From Kiritimatiellia bacterium (GTDB lineage: Bacteria > Verrucomicrobiota > Kiritimatiellia > RFP12 > UBA1067): DNA of 45,238 nt. The position numbers and the translations under genes are program-made. Under the pieces are notes generated by a model that was given only the letters and a program-made list of their open reading frames with translations, had not been told where the DNA came from and did no database searches. Location: NCBI GenBank assembly GCA_017525475.1, contig JAFXST010000010.1, forward strand, positions 1-45,238, given 5' to 3'. Below, one piece after another: positions 1 through 8,407 of the stretch; the first letter of the stretch is position 1, and every line of letters starts with the position of its first letter.

Positions 1-2591
1 CACGTCTTGATTGTCCACTGCGCATAAAGCGTGGTGGCGCTCGTCGTATCCTTGTCCCACTTCTTGGCGCTTGTGCCATCGGCGTTGTAATACTTATTGC
101 CGTTTACTGCCGCATCGTAGAAGCCGGCAAAGGTATAGCCGGTCTTCGTGGGGAGCGCAAGCACAGTTGGCATCGTCGCATTGTAGGTGGCCTTCGTGCC
201 GGTCGCCATCTCACCCTCGCCGCCATTGGCGTCAAAAAAGAGCGTACTCTGCTTGGCCGTCCACTGCGCATAAAGCGTGGTGGCGCTCGTCGTATCTTTG
301 TCCCACTTCCTGGCGCTGGCGCCGGTGGCGGTATAGTATTTGCTTCCGCCCGAAGTCGCATCGTAAAACCCGGCAAAAATGTATCCGACCCTTGTCGGGA
401 GCGCAATCCCCGTGGGCATGGCCTCGCCGTAGGTTGCGGTTTTGCCCGTCGTCATCGTGCCGGTGCCGCCATTGGCGCTAAATTTAAGTTCGCACGTCTT
501 GATTGTCCACTGCGCATAAAGCGTGGTGGCGCTCGTCGTATCCTTGTCCCAATTCTTGGCGCTGGTGCCGTTGGCGTTGTAGTACTTGCTTCCGCCCTGC
601 TTCGCATCGTAAAACCCGGTAAACGTGTAGCCCGTGCGCGTGGGGAGCGTAAGCCCCGTGGGCATCGCCGCATCGTAAACGGCCACCTTGCCCGTAGTCA
701 TCGTGCCCGCGCCGCCATTGACGTTGAACGTCAAGGCGCTCTGCTTGGCCGTCCAATGCGCATAGAGCGTTTGCGCGGCGGTTATCTTAACCGTCGTTTC
801 GCCGGTAACCTCGGTGCCGCCGCTCGAAGTCGTGTACCATCCGGCAAAGGCGTAGCCGGTGCGCGTGGGCGTAGGCAAATCGCCGTAAGCCGCATCGTAC
901 GTTACCTCCTTCGAAGCGGTGGTTACGCTCCCGCCATTGGCATCGAACGTAACCGTATACGTATTGGCCGTCCAGTGCGCGTAGAGCGTTTGCGAATTGG
1001 TTATCGCAACCGTGGTGGTGGCGGTAATCTTGCTGCCGCCAGTCGTGGCCGTGTACCATCCCTTGAACGTATAGCCGGTACGCGTAGGCGTAGGCAAGGT
1101 GCCGTAGGTTGAATTGTAGGTAACCGTCGCCGAAGCGGGGCTCACATTTCCACCTTGGGCATCGAAAATAACGGTGTACGTATTGGCCGTCCAGCGCGCA
1201 TAGAGCGTGATGTCGGTGGTTATCTGTACCGTGGTGGAACTTGTGCGCTGGCTGCCGCCCGTCGCTTCCGTGTACCAACCGTTAAAGGTATAGCCGGTAC
1301 GCGCAGGCGTAGGCAAATCGCCGTAAGTAGCATTGTACGTAACCAGCTTGGAAGCGGGATCTACGCTACCGCCATTGGCGTCGAACGTAACCGTATACGT
1401 ATTGGCCGACCATTGCGCATAGAGCGTGGTGCCGCTCGTCGTATCTTTGTCCCAATTCTTGGCGCTGGCGCCGGTGGCTGTATAATATTTGTTGCCGCCC
1501 GAGACCGCATCGTAAAAGCCGGTAAACGTGTAGCCGGTGCGCGTGGGGAGCGCAATCGACGTGGGCATCGCCGCCGCATAAGTCGCTTTCTTGCCCGTAC
1601 TCATCGTGCCGGTGCCGCCATTGACGTTGAACGTCAAAGCGCTTTGCTTGGCCGTCCATGTCGCCTTGTAGGTGGCGTTGGAGGCGGGCACGGTGGCGGG
1701 CACAGCCGGGCTCCACTTGGAGAACGTATACCCCTTGCGCGTCACCGTGGGCGCCGTGAGCTGAGTAGCGTAATACAGCTTGTTGGTGGCGCCGGGCGTC
1801 CCCTTGTTGGCGTTGAAGCAAATCGTATACTGGTTGGTCTGCCACTGCGCGTACAGCGTAGTCGCTTTGGCCAAGTTGTTGGAGGTAATGGCCGGGTTGT
1901 AATACGGCGTCTTGATCATCGAGCCGCCAGTTTTGCTTGTCGACCAGCCCTTGAAGGTGCAGCCCGTATTCGTAACGAGATTGGACGCATACAACTCCAC
2001 GCCTAGGCAGCCGCCGGCGCCTTCGACCTCGAACCGGTTGGTGAACGTATTGCCGCCTTGCGTATTGAACTTGAACTCGCGGGCCTTGCGGATGAGCGGC
2101 ACCACCAGATACTGGGGATACCAGTTATTGCGTACATTGACCAGCTCGAGAATATTGGTCGCGATGAGAGCGTAAGTGTAGCCGCTTTTGTAGTCGGGCT
2201 TGGTGCCCTTCAAAAAGCCGTACGATACTTGGCCAGGGGGCGGAGTAATCTTGACCAAGAGATTGGTACCATGAAAACTGTCGCTCGGCGAATAAAGACT
2301 GTAGCGACTATCGGCCGTAACTTGGTAATCGCCAACTGCCAGCGGAGTTGGATCCAAATCCGGCCAAATCTTGAACGGCAGCGAAGCGCTAAGACAGCTG
2401 TTGGAGGCTACCACGATCTCCTCGAACGGCCGCGTGAAAGTCGGCTCGTTGTTGGCGGTAACCAGCCGCACCAGACATTCAAAGTCGCTACCGACATTCG
2501 CCTGTTCGGTAAGCGGCGTAAACGTCTCCGCCTGGACGAGGGCACACCACCCCATAGCCAGCAGTAACGCCAATCTGACTTTTTGCAACAT
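1..2591 (-). CDS. Large secreted InlB/Listeria-Bacteroides-repeat protein (3' end outside window)
   Basis: Partial gene: 863 codons are visible and the frame stays open to the left edge, so the C-terminus is missing. The start is ATG at 2589-2591. The N-terminus reads [21 protein letters not shown], a clear Sec signal peptide. About 200 residues of unrecognised, mixed beta-like sequence follow, then at least eight tandem repeats with the hallmarks of the Flg_new/List_Bact_rpt (InlB B-repeat) family: F-x-[13 protein letters not shown]/W-Y and TLYAQW. In that family such repeats form small ubiquitin-like beta domains in surface and adhesion proteins. The role here is inferred as cell-surface or secreted. 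No anchor is visible because the end is missing. The upstream promoter places the transcript start only 2-3 nt before the ATG. It is not part of the dense operons to its right. Confidence 0.85.
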   Translation of the reverse strand, partial: MLQKVRLALLLAMGWCALVQAETFTPLTEQANVGSDFECLVRLVTANNEPTFTRPFEEIVVASNSCLSASLPFKIWPDLDPTPLAVGDYQVTADSRYSLYSPSDSFHGTNLLVKITPPPGQVSYGFLKGTKPDYKSGYTYALIATNILELVNVRNNWYPQYLVVPLIRKAREFKFNTQGGNTFTNRFEVEGAGGCLGVELYASNLVTNTGCTFKGWSTSKTGGSMIKTPYYNPAITSNNLAKATTLYAQWQTNQYTICFNANKGTPGATNKLYYATQLTAPTVTRKGYTFSKWSPAVPATVPASNATYKATWTAKQSALTFNVNGGTGTMSTGKKATYAAAMPTSIALPTRTGYTFTGFYDAVSGGNKYYTATGASAKNWDKDTTSGTTLYAQWSANTYTVTFDANGGSVDPASKLVTYNATYGDLPTPARTGYTFNGWYTEATGGSQRTSSTTVQITTDITLYARWTANTYTVIFDAQGGNVSPASATVTYNSTYGTLPTPTRTGYTFKGWYTATTGGSKITATTTVAITNSQTLYAHWTANTYTVTFDANGGSVTTASKEVTYDAAYGDLPTPTRTGYAFAGWYTTSSGGTEVTGETTVKITAAQTLYAHWTAKQSALTFNVNGGAGTMTTGKVAVYDAAMPTGLTLPTRTGYTFTGFYDAKQGGSKYYNANGTSAKNWDKDTTSATTLYAQWTIKTCELKFSANGGTGTMTTGKTATYGEAMPTGIALPTRVGYIFAGFYDATSGGSKYYTATGASARKWDKDTTSATTLYAQWTAKQSTLFFDANGGEGEMATGTKATYNATMPTVLALPTKTGYTFAGFYDAAVNGNKYYNADGTSAKKWDKDTTSATTLYAQWTIKT
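15..1850 (-). repeat. Tandem InlB-type coding repeats, two alternating unit sizes
   Basis: The AQW-type codons ending each unit (W codon on the plus strand: cca) fall at 15, 261, 507, 753, 972, 1191, 1410, 1656 and 1842. The unit lengths are therefore 246, 246, 246, 219, 219, 219, 246 and 186 bp, all multiples of three. The 82-residue type carries K/N-YY-x-A-x-G-x-SA-K-x-WDKDTTS before TLYAQW; the 73-residue type starts ANTYTV and lacks that insertion. In protein order the visible array is one 62 aa unit, one 82 aa, three 73 aa, then three 82 aa, with a further unit beginning at the window edge. Confidence 0.9.
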
Positions 2592-2599
2592 TATGGTAT

Positions 2600-2628
2600 A
2601 TTATACCAAAAATCCGCCCGAATTGCAA
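2600..2628 (-). promoter_or_regulatory. Sigma-70-type promoter of the InlB-repeat gene, leaderless
   Basis: On the minus strand: -35 TTGCAA (2623-2628), 17 bp spacer, -10 TATAAT (2600-2605). The expected start of transcription, 6-8 nt beyond the -10, is at about 2592-2594, while the ATG is at 2591. No Shine-Dalgarno can fit, so the mRNA would be leaderless. The match to the -10 is perfect and the layout is the same as at the other promoters in the window. Confidence 0.75.
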
Positions 2629-2750
2629 GGGGAAAGTTAGCGGATAGCGGTTGGCGGTTGGTCGCTTGTCGTTAGTCTTTAGTCGTTGGTCGCTAGGGAA
2701 CCACGGAATACACGGAAGGCACGGAAAGGTGATTGGTCTCCACGGAGGAA

Positions 2751-2852
2751 GTCTTAAGACTTCACTATCTGATGTCTGCAGACTTTAGTACCTGATGTCT
2801 GCAGACTTTAGCACCTGATGTCTGCAGACTTTAGTACCTGAGTTCTTAAGAC
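2751..2852. repeat. Five 10-bp palindromes at exact 23-bp spacing
   Basis: Palindromes start at 2751, 2774, 2797, 2820 and 2843, exactly 23 bp apart. The first is GTCTTAAGAC, the next three are GTCTGCAGAC, and the last is TTCTTAAGAC (one mismatch). The 13-bp segments between them are also conserved (TTTAGTACCTGAT with minor changes). The outer two share a TTAA core and the inner three a TGCA core. This could be an operator array for a dimeric regulator or a structural repeat. Confidence 0.8.
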
Positions 2853-2862
2853 TTTAGTACTT

Positions 2863-2906
2863 GTCGGCCAAGTGTCAAGTAAACGTCGGCCAAGTGTCAA
2901 GTAAAC
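2863..2906. repeat. Perfect 22-bp tandem duplication
   Basis: Positions 2863-2884 are repeated exactly at 2885-2906 (unit begins GTCGGCCAAGTGTCAAG). It lies directly between the palindrome array and the phased GACAG repeats and shares the GTCAA element with neighbouring sequence. Confidence 0.85.
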
Positions 2907-2910
2907 GTCA

Positions 2911-2967
2911 GACAGATACTGACAGTACTTGACAGCTTCCTGACAGCGACCTGACGTTAGGTTGACA
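2911..2967. repeat. GACAG direct repeats in phase with the DNA helix
   Basis: GACAG begins at 2911, 2921, 2931 and 2942, followed by the weaker GACG at 2953 and GACA at 2964. The spacings are 10, 10, 11, 11 and 11 bp, about one helical turn each, so all copies face the same side of the DNA. Function unknown; cooperative protein binding is an inference. Confidence 0.7.
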
Positions 2968-3152
2968 TGTGGATGGGCGATAATAGCGCCAAACAAAGGT
3001 AATCTACGGCAAACGGCAAGTTAGGTGCAAAAGGCATAGCAATCTCACAGTCAATAGCGCGCGCGCAAACATAGAGGCGAACACTTCCACTGTCTCAGGC
3101 GGCTATTCCCGTGGCTGCGGCGAACAGTTCTCGGCCTCACGGGAGCGACCGC

Positions 3153-3212
3153 AAAAGTGCGGGACTTTTTGGAAAAAGTGCCGGACTTTTCCCCAAAAGT
3201 CCCGCACTTTTT
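3153..3212. repeat. Three alternating AAAAGT-N5-ACTTTT elements
   Basis: AAAAGTGCGGGACTTTTT at 3153-3170, AAAAAGTGCCGGACTTTT at 3173-3190 and AAAAGTCCCGCACTTTTT at 3195-3212. The first and third are perfect inverted copies of each other and the middle one is a near copy. Each is itself an interrupted palindrome. The trio could fold into alternative hairpins. It may be a dispersed genomic repeat; its relation to termination is unclear because a separate terminator lies nearby. Confidence 0.75.
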
Positions 3213-3252
3213 GCCACATCCTCACGGCACATGAAACTGTCTACCACTGCAC

Positions 3253-3291
3253 AAAAAACACAAGGCGGGGAGTGATCCCCGCCCTGTGTGT
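3253..3291 (-). terminator. Rho-independent terminator of the LamG protein gene
   Basis: Read on the minus strand, a long GC-rich stem (arms at about 3258-3270 and 3277-3291, core GGCGGGG/CCCCGCC) is followed directly by six T residues (3253-3258). It lies about 20 bp after the stop codon of the 1621-codon gene. Stem and U-tract are both close to ideal. Confidence 0.9.
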
Positions 3292-3310
3292 GCCAGATAT
3301 GGAGGCCTAG

Positions 3311-6300
3311 TTACTCCGCGGCCTCGGCAGCAGTGCGGCCGACCGAAATCGTGTAGTAGCGGACAGATTCCTCGTTACTCAGCGCCGGACCCGCAAGGCC
3401 AGTGGTGGTGGTGGTGGCCTGCGTGGCATCACCAGCGGCAAGCGAACTCGGCGAAGTACCCGACCTGACCACATACCACAGACCAGGAATGGTCTTGATA
3501 TTGAACGCCGGCGCAGTTGTTTCGTCCGGCATCGTCATCGGATCATCGGACGTATCCACCGCCGGCTTCACCGTTATCGTCTTGTCGCTGATCGTCACCG
3601 ACCCGTTCGCATTGAGGGCAAGCGTGATTGCGCCAGCGCTGCCACCAACCGTAAAGGCGCCGGAAATGTCGGTAGTACCGTACTTCACAATAACTTTATC
3701 AGTGGCAAGGCTGGTTCCGGTGGTAGTAACGCTCTCAACATTCGGCGGAACCACCACGCTACCTTCATAACCATCGCCAAGATTGATCGAGACCGAAGTG
3801 GTTTCAGTATCGGTGGTGACCGTCGTGACTGCGCTTGAACCTTCGCCCTCGCTCGACACCTTGCCGTCCACATACACGCCGTCATCGGCATAGTAGAGCG
3901 TCAAGGTCTGAGCTTCGCCGCCAATAGTTACTGTACCAGTGCCGTCAACTACCACATTGCCGCTCTTCGAGAGGAGCTTGGTGCCGGATGCAGTTGAAGT
4001 TCCGCCTGCCTTCGCCAACGTGGTAATGGTCACGGGAGTCTCGAGTGTCGAGGATATCGTGCCCGAATATCCTTCCGCGACTTTCGTGATTGTCACGTTC
4101 GGGGAGTTCTCGCTCGTGGGGAACGAGAGATTGCCGGTGCCCGTGATTTCCGCGAAAGTGTACGTCCAGGACGACATGGCGGTTATATTCATCGCGCCGT
4201 CTAGCCGGAGCGTCGGCGCGACGGTCCTGCCGACTTCGAGAATATACCCTTCCGTCATGCCTGCGAGAGCGACCGTCGAGCCCGTCGTACCGTAATTGTT
4301 GAAGTTGACGCCGCTGGAGGCCGAGAACGATGGCAGCTCCACCGTGCCTGTCCAACCCGTGAACGACGAAGGCGTCGCAGCCGGAATCGCCGCGTATGCA
4401 ATCGTGCCCGTGCCAGCAACGGCATTTGCGATAGAGCCGCCGGACGCCACATTAACCGTTCCGCTTATCGTCAGCGCCGCCGTGCCGGAAACCGCGCCAG
4501 AGACGGTGGTCGCACTGGGAATGTTCACGCTTCCATCGCCGTTGATTGTCGCAGCACCGATGTTCAGAGCCTCCACATCGTTTTTCGAGATATTAAGCGT
4601 CGAACCACTGTCGACCGTTATTGTCACGCCATCGAGTATCGCGCCGCTCGCGTCGCCGCCGTTAAGGAGCGACATCGCGCTCGTGCGGCTTATACGAATG
4701 TTGCCGACAAAGTCGTCCTTGATCCAGACCTTGCCGTTGGTCAAATCCGAATTGTCATTGATTACCATTTTGTCGTTGGGGAACATCACCGTCTGCGTGG
4801 TGAACGCGGAATCGACATACACTGTGCCGCAGTCCGTGCCGTTCATGTTACTTGCAAGATACCCGCTCTTGAAATACACCTCCGCGCCGTTTTCATGGTT
4901 TGGCGCGACGCGCATCGCGTAATAGCCGGACTTATAGACGAGCGAAACCGTGCGATAGGCGGCGCTCGGTGCGACAAGGTGCACCTTGGTGCTGTTTTCA
5001 TCGACATCGCTCGTGAGCGGAATGTCGGTAGTCGTGTAGATGTCGGAAATATCATAGCTGGAATAGTCGAACGTAATATCGCCGTCTTCCGTTATGGTCA
5101 TAGGACCGCCAGTCATATCGACCGCACCATACTCGTTCGTGACGGTAGTGCCGATGACGGTCATGCCGGTCACCTTGATATCTGCCGTGCCAGCCTTGAA
5201 AGTAGTAGCCGCACCGCCAATAGTGAGAGCTTCGTAGTATGTCTCGGAAGCAAGGTTGATCGTCACTTCGGTAGCGACACCAGCAGTAACGTTCAGCGAC
5301 GCGCCAGCAAGAGGAGTCCCTGTTTTTGTGTCGTCCGAATTGGACCAAACCTCGGAACTCTCGGTCGTATCAATCCAGTTCTCTGCCGCCGCCGTAAAGG
5401 TGCGTGAGGACGAACCATTGGGCGAAACATAGGGATATACCGCAGCATACTCGGCAATCTCGGCCGACGTAATGATGCGATCGTAAAGCCTGATGGTGTT
5501 AACCACGCCAGTTTCCGTAGCGGTGTCGGCATTTATATCTACAGCCTTATATGTGCCAGAAGCATCGTTCTTAATACTGCCTGATATGTCGGAACCAACC
5601 TGGATTTCCGTTGAAGTCCCTAGCGTTACCGCCGGGAAGGATGTTGTTTTCCACTTGATACCATCAAGGTATACGGTGAATGTAGTTACATCATCAGCAT
5701 CTTCCTTTGTAACGATGTAGGCGTGCCGCGCTGTAGCCGCATTCGGCACTGTCATAGGAGTCGTGGTGATGAGCGTAATTGTCTTACCGCTATTATATGC
5801 GATATATACCTCATCCTTGTTTTTTCCCGTGAGAATCAAGATGCCTTTATTTGATCCGCTACTGCTGCCAAGATGCAGGAATATACGGTTGGCCGTAGGT
5901 GACATGGTGCCGACAGCCGCAAGCGTGAGATGGTCTTGAAACTCCGAAATCTTACTGCCGGTGCTACTCATATACGGATGCCATTTTATGTACATGCCGG
6001 TAGTTTCATCATTGGCTACATTATTGTATGTCGGATTTTGTGCTGGGCTCGTCCACATTCCATCGTGACCGGACGAAGCGGAAACCTTATTGTAGACTAT
6101 TGTAAACGTGTTCGTATAGGAGATATCCAATACCGTTGCCGCACCGGAAATCTTGACCGTTCCGTAGTCAGACAAACGAGCCGTACCATCTGTGACAGTT
6201 GCGGCAGTCGACGTATCATCAGGGCGGGTAACGGTTACGGTCGCATTAGCCGGGACATTGGCAACCGAGAACGTGCCGTTGGCGTATTCCTCACGGGTTT

Positions 6301-8176
6301 CGGTTAGGGTAAATTCGCTAGTCCAAGTCAAAGATTCCAACCCAGTTGGCGACGTATAGGCAGACAAGTTACGCAAAGATCCACCATCCACAACGTATGT
6401 TACAGTCGTGCAAGAAGCGGGCAAGATGACATTGCCCAAGTCAAATGTGGTGGAACTGCCAAGCGCAAGCTTGAGCGTCGTAAGCGATGTGCAGGCGGAC
6501 AAATCCAGCTTGCCGCCGTTCTGCGCAGAAAAAGTCTGGGTCGCAAGCGTGGTGTCGGCCGGAATCGTCAACTCCGTTATGCTCGTATCCGAAACGGCCA
6601 GATTCATGCCAACCATTGCAAGTTTGGCGGATATTGCATTGTCCTTAACACCGGAAATTGTGGCAGCCCCGCTTCCATAAGCTATAATCGTACCGGTTGA
6701 ACCGGTGTTGATGGCTGGTATTGTCGAACCGTTGCCAACATTGAGTGTCCCATTTACATTAATCGCCCATGCATTCCAGATCTTTCCCGCCGCAACTGTC
6801 GCCGTTGCATCGGAAACAACCGTAATTGTTCCTGAGCGAGGAGCAAGCGAAGCACCGTCCCCGAGAACCACTCGCAAATAGAAATGTCCGGCAGAATCGG
6901 TACGCTCGCAATTGATCGTACCTGTAAACGCTGACGGATTCTTGAACACATAGCGCTGGGAGATGTCCCTTGTTGTACAGACAAGCGAGCCAGAACCTGT
7001 CAACTTGCCGAAAACCGCAATGCCATTGTCCGACCAACCGTTATCAACCGTGAAGGCTTTTGTACTTCCATCATCCTGCAGATCGAGAGTTCCGTCGGTA
7101 CTCTGCGGATTTTTTGCCACTGTACCAGAATCATTGAAATATCCCTTAACACCAGTAAGCCTAAGCGTTGAATTCGCACTCGTCACGTTTCCGGGGACAA
7201 GACCGACAATATTGCAGTTCTTGAGCCAGAGGACGCCGCTCCAATTACTGTCATTAAGCGTAAGTCCACTAGGAGTTGTCTCATAAACCAAGGTACCATT
7301 ACCCTTGACAGTACCGGAGAACGTACTGGCGGCGGGAACTACGACAGAACCGCCTTTAACAATGATTCCGTTTGCTGCGGTCAGCGTGTTGGCCCCCGCA
7401 AGTGTCAGTGTCTTGCCGGAGGTGACGGCAAATATGATGCTTTCCGCGCTGACTGCCGTATCGAGAGTAATGGTGCAATCGTCGGTTACAATGACAAGTA
7501 CAGGCGCAGTCGTGGCCGCCGTCCAGTCGGCAGGGACATTCTCCCAGCTAAGTTCACTCCAGTTGCCGCCAGCCGCAGTGGAGACTGATGCCATAACGGT
7601 TGCCACAAGTTCCTGTGTAGTTCGATACGAAGTCGACGAAGTACTTTGCACAACGGGGCTGTAATCGCCATTGGTCGTGTTAATCATATAGACACGCTGA
7701 AGGACATTCGTGCCATTGCCATCCTGCATTCCAAACGTGTTTGAAACTCCGGCCTTAACAATACATTCACTGCTCTCGCCGGCACTGCCAAAAGCAAGGG
7801 TCTGCTTCAGGGCATTGTTCTCTAATTTCGTTGTAGCCTGTTTTTGACCATTTCCATTAACCGGCCCGGAAATAACGGTATTGCCAAGAAAATCAACACA
7901 AGTGACATAAGTTGCGTTGCAAGAATCGTCCCTGGAGTTCATTCCATAGGCAAACGATTTCAACCTAACATACCCAGACGACAACGATGCCGTAGGGAAT
8001 GTCAGCGTATACGTATCTGTTGCGGCAAGGTTGCCCGCACTTTGCCTTGTGCTTTGACCTACGTTGGTGATGATTATATCATCGCCAGCCGCCGCCCATG
8101 CGCCGCTTGTTGCGCAGATGGCGATTAGCAGCGCAATGAGTCGTGCGCTGGTCAAACTCTTGATGAACTGTTGCAT
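3311..8176 (-). CDS. Giant secreted LamG-domain beta-repeat protein
   Basis: 1621 residues. A Sec signal peptide (hydrophobic SARLIALLIAICATSGAWA, cleavage near A-A-A) precedes long Thr/Ser/Gly/Ala-rich stretches with repeated short beta-strand patterns such as SGKTLTLAGANTLTA and GNGSTIPAINTGSTGTI. These resemble autotransporter-associated beta-helix passengers. A LamG/concanavalin-A-like domain is likely at about residues 700-915: it contains VYLDGIKWK and NTIRLYDRIITSAEIAEY, the usual end of such domains. No C-terminal beta-barrel, PEP-CTERM or lipobox is visible, so retention at the surface is unexplained. The ATG is set by AGGAGG six bases upstream. It has its own promoter, 5' leader and terminator, so it forms a single-gene unit. 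Codon and base use look lower in GC than the operons to the right. A glycan-binding surface role is inferred only. Confidence 0.85.
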   Translation of the reverse strand: MQQFIKSLTSARLIALLIAICATSGAWAAAGDDIIITNVGQSTRQSAGNLAATDTYTLTFPTASLSSGYVRLKSFAYGMNSRDDSCNATYVTCVDFLGNTVISGPVNGNGQKQATTKLENNALKQTLAFGSAGESSECIVKAGVSNTFGMQDGNGTNVLQRVYMINTTNGDYSPVVQSTSSTSYRTTQELVATVMASVSTAAGGNWSELSWENVPADWTAATTAPVLVIVTDDCTITLDTAVSAESIIFAVTSGKTLTLAGANTLTAANGIIVKGGSVVVPAASTFSGTVKGNGTLVYETTPSGLTLNDSNWSGVLWLKNCNIVGLVPGNVTSANSTLRLTGVKGYFNDSGTVAKNPQSTDGTLDLQDDGSTKAFTVDNGWSDNGIAVFGKLTGSGSLVCTTRDISQRYVFKNPSAFTGTINCERTDSAGHFYLRVVLGDGASLAPRSGTITVVSDATATVAAGKIWNAWAINVNGTLNVGNGSTIPAINTGSTGTIIAYGSGAATISGVKDNAISAKLAMVGMNLAVSDTSITELTIPADTTLATQTFSAQNGGKLDLSACTSLTTLKLALGSSTTFDLGNVILPASCTTVTYVVDGGSLRNLSAYTSPTGLESLTWTSEFTLTETREEYANGTFSVANVPANATVTVTRPDDTSTAATVTDGTARLSDYGTVKISGAATVLDISYTNTFTIVYNKVSASSGHDGMWTSPAQNPTYNNVANDETTGMYIKWHPYMSSTGSKISEFQDHLTLAAVGTMSPTANRIFLHLGSSSGSNKGILILTGKNKDEVYIAYNSGKTITLITTTPMTVPNAATARHAYIVTKEDADDVTTFTVYLDGIKWKTTSFPAVTLGTSTEIQVGSDISGSIKNDASGTYKAVDINADTATETGVVNTIRLYDRIITSAEIAEYAAVYPYVSPNGSSSRTFTAAAENWIDTTESSEVWSNSDDTKTGTPLAGASLNVTAGVATEVTINLASETYYEALTIGGAATTFKAGTADIKVTGMTVIGTTVTNEYGAVDMTGGPMTITEDGDITFDYSSYDISDIYTTTDIPLTSDVDENSTKVHLVAPSAAYRTVSLVYKSGYYAMRVAPNHENGAEVYFKSGYLASNMNGTDCGTVYVDSAFTTQTVMFPNDKMVINDNSDLTNGKVWIKDDFVGNIRISRTSAMSLLNGGDASGAILDGVTITVDSGSTLNISKNDVEALNIGAATINGDGSVNIPSATTVSGAVSGTAALTISGTVNVASGGSIANAVAGTGTIAYAAIPAATPSSFTGWTGTVELPSFSASSGVNFNNYGTTGSTVALAGMTEGYILEVGRTVAPTLRLDGAMNITAMSSWTYTFAEITGTGNLSFPTSENSPNVTITKVAEGYSGTISSTLETPVTITTLAKAGGTSTASGTKLLSKSGNVVVDGTGTVTIGGEAQTLTLYYADDGVYVDGKVSSEGEGSSAVTTVTTDTETTSVSINLGDGYEGSVVVPPNVESVTTTGTSLATDKVIVKYGTTDISGAFTVGGSAGAITLALNANGSVTISDKTITVKPAVDTSDDPMTMPDETTAPAFNIKTIPGLWYVVRSGTSPSSLAAGDATQATTTTTGLAGPALSNEESVRYYTISVGRTAAEAAE

Positions 8177-8328
8177 GGCGTACCTCCTCGTTGTCGATCG
8201 ATGCAGAATACGCCAAAGTATAGCTCGCCGCGTAGGCTACTACACAGCGAGACTATAGTTCTCTTATTAAGAGGCCCAAAATGGGATTTAGCGGTTTCCA
8301 CAAGGCTCTTGTTACAAGTTTCGCAAAT
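8177..8328 (-). promoter_or_regulatory. Structured 5' leader of the LamG protein gene
   Basis: About 146 nt separate the predicted transcript start (about 8322) from the ATG. The leader ends in a strong AGGAGG ribosome site. It contains a long imperfect hairpin (arms near 8215-8228 and 8247-8260, core GCGAG/CTCGC) and a short palindrome CTCTTATTAAGAG at 8261-8273. I do not recognise a known riboswitch class. A role in mRNA stability or translation control is possible. Confidence 0.45.
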
Positions 8329-8358
8329 ATTATACCATATTCACCTCGTACTTGTCAA
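8329..8358 (-). promoter_or_regulatory. Sigma-70-type promoter of the LamG protein gene
   Basis: Minus strand: -35 TTGACA (8353-8358), 18 bp spacer, -10 TATAAT (8329-8334). Both hexamers match the consensus perfectly. It lies about 50 bp downstream of the stop codon of the preceding operon. No strong terminator is visible in between, so some read-through is likely. Confidence 0.85.
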
Positions 8359-8407
8359 GAGGGGCGGCGATAATTCTTGGGGCAGGTGCCCGCGCAGAAA
8401 AGCCCGC

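Larger units (their letters stand above)
2592..3252. other. Gene-free region (about 660 bp) with several repeat arrays
   Basis: No convincing coding sequence is present on either strand; the short open frames have no ribosome site and no family resemblance. The region starts with the promoter of the InlB-repeat gene. It then holds low-complexity GTTGGTCGTTAG-like sequence (2650-2695) and repeated CACGGAA blocks (2702-2726). These are followed by the 23-bp palindrome array (2751-2852), a 22-bp tandem duplication (2863-2906), and phased GACAG repeats (2911-2967). About 180 bp (2970-3150) show nothing I recognise. Three 18-bp AAAAGT/ACTTTT elements lie at 3153-3212. Confidence 0.7.

Noticed and set aside
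2650..2730. CACGGAA and GTTGGTCG-like short repeats as a functional element
   Set aside because: They look like low-complexity sequence common between genes; spacing is irregular and I could not define a unit.
2751..2852. Possible CRISPR array
   Set aside because: The linkers between repeats are only 13 bp and nearly identical, so they are not spacers; the repeat unit is a 10-bp palindrome. No cas genes in the window.
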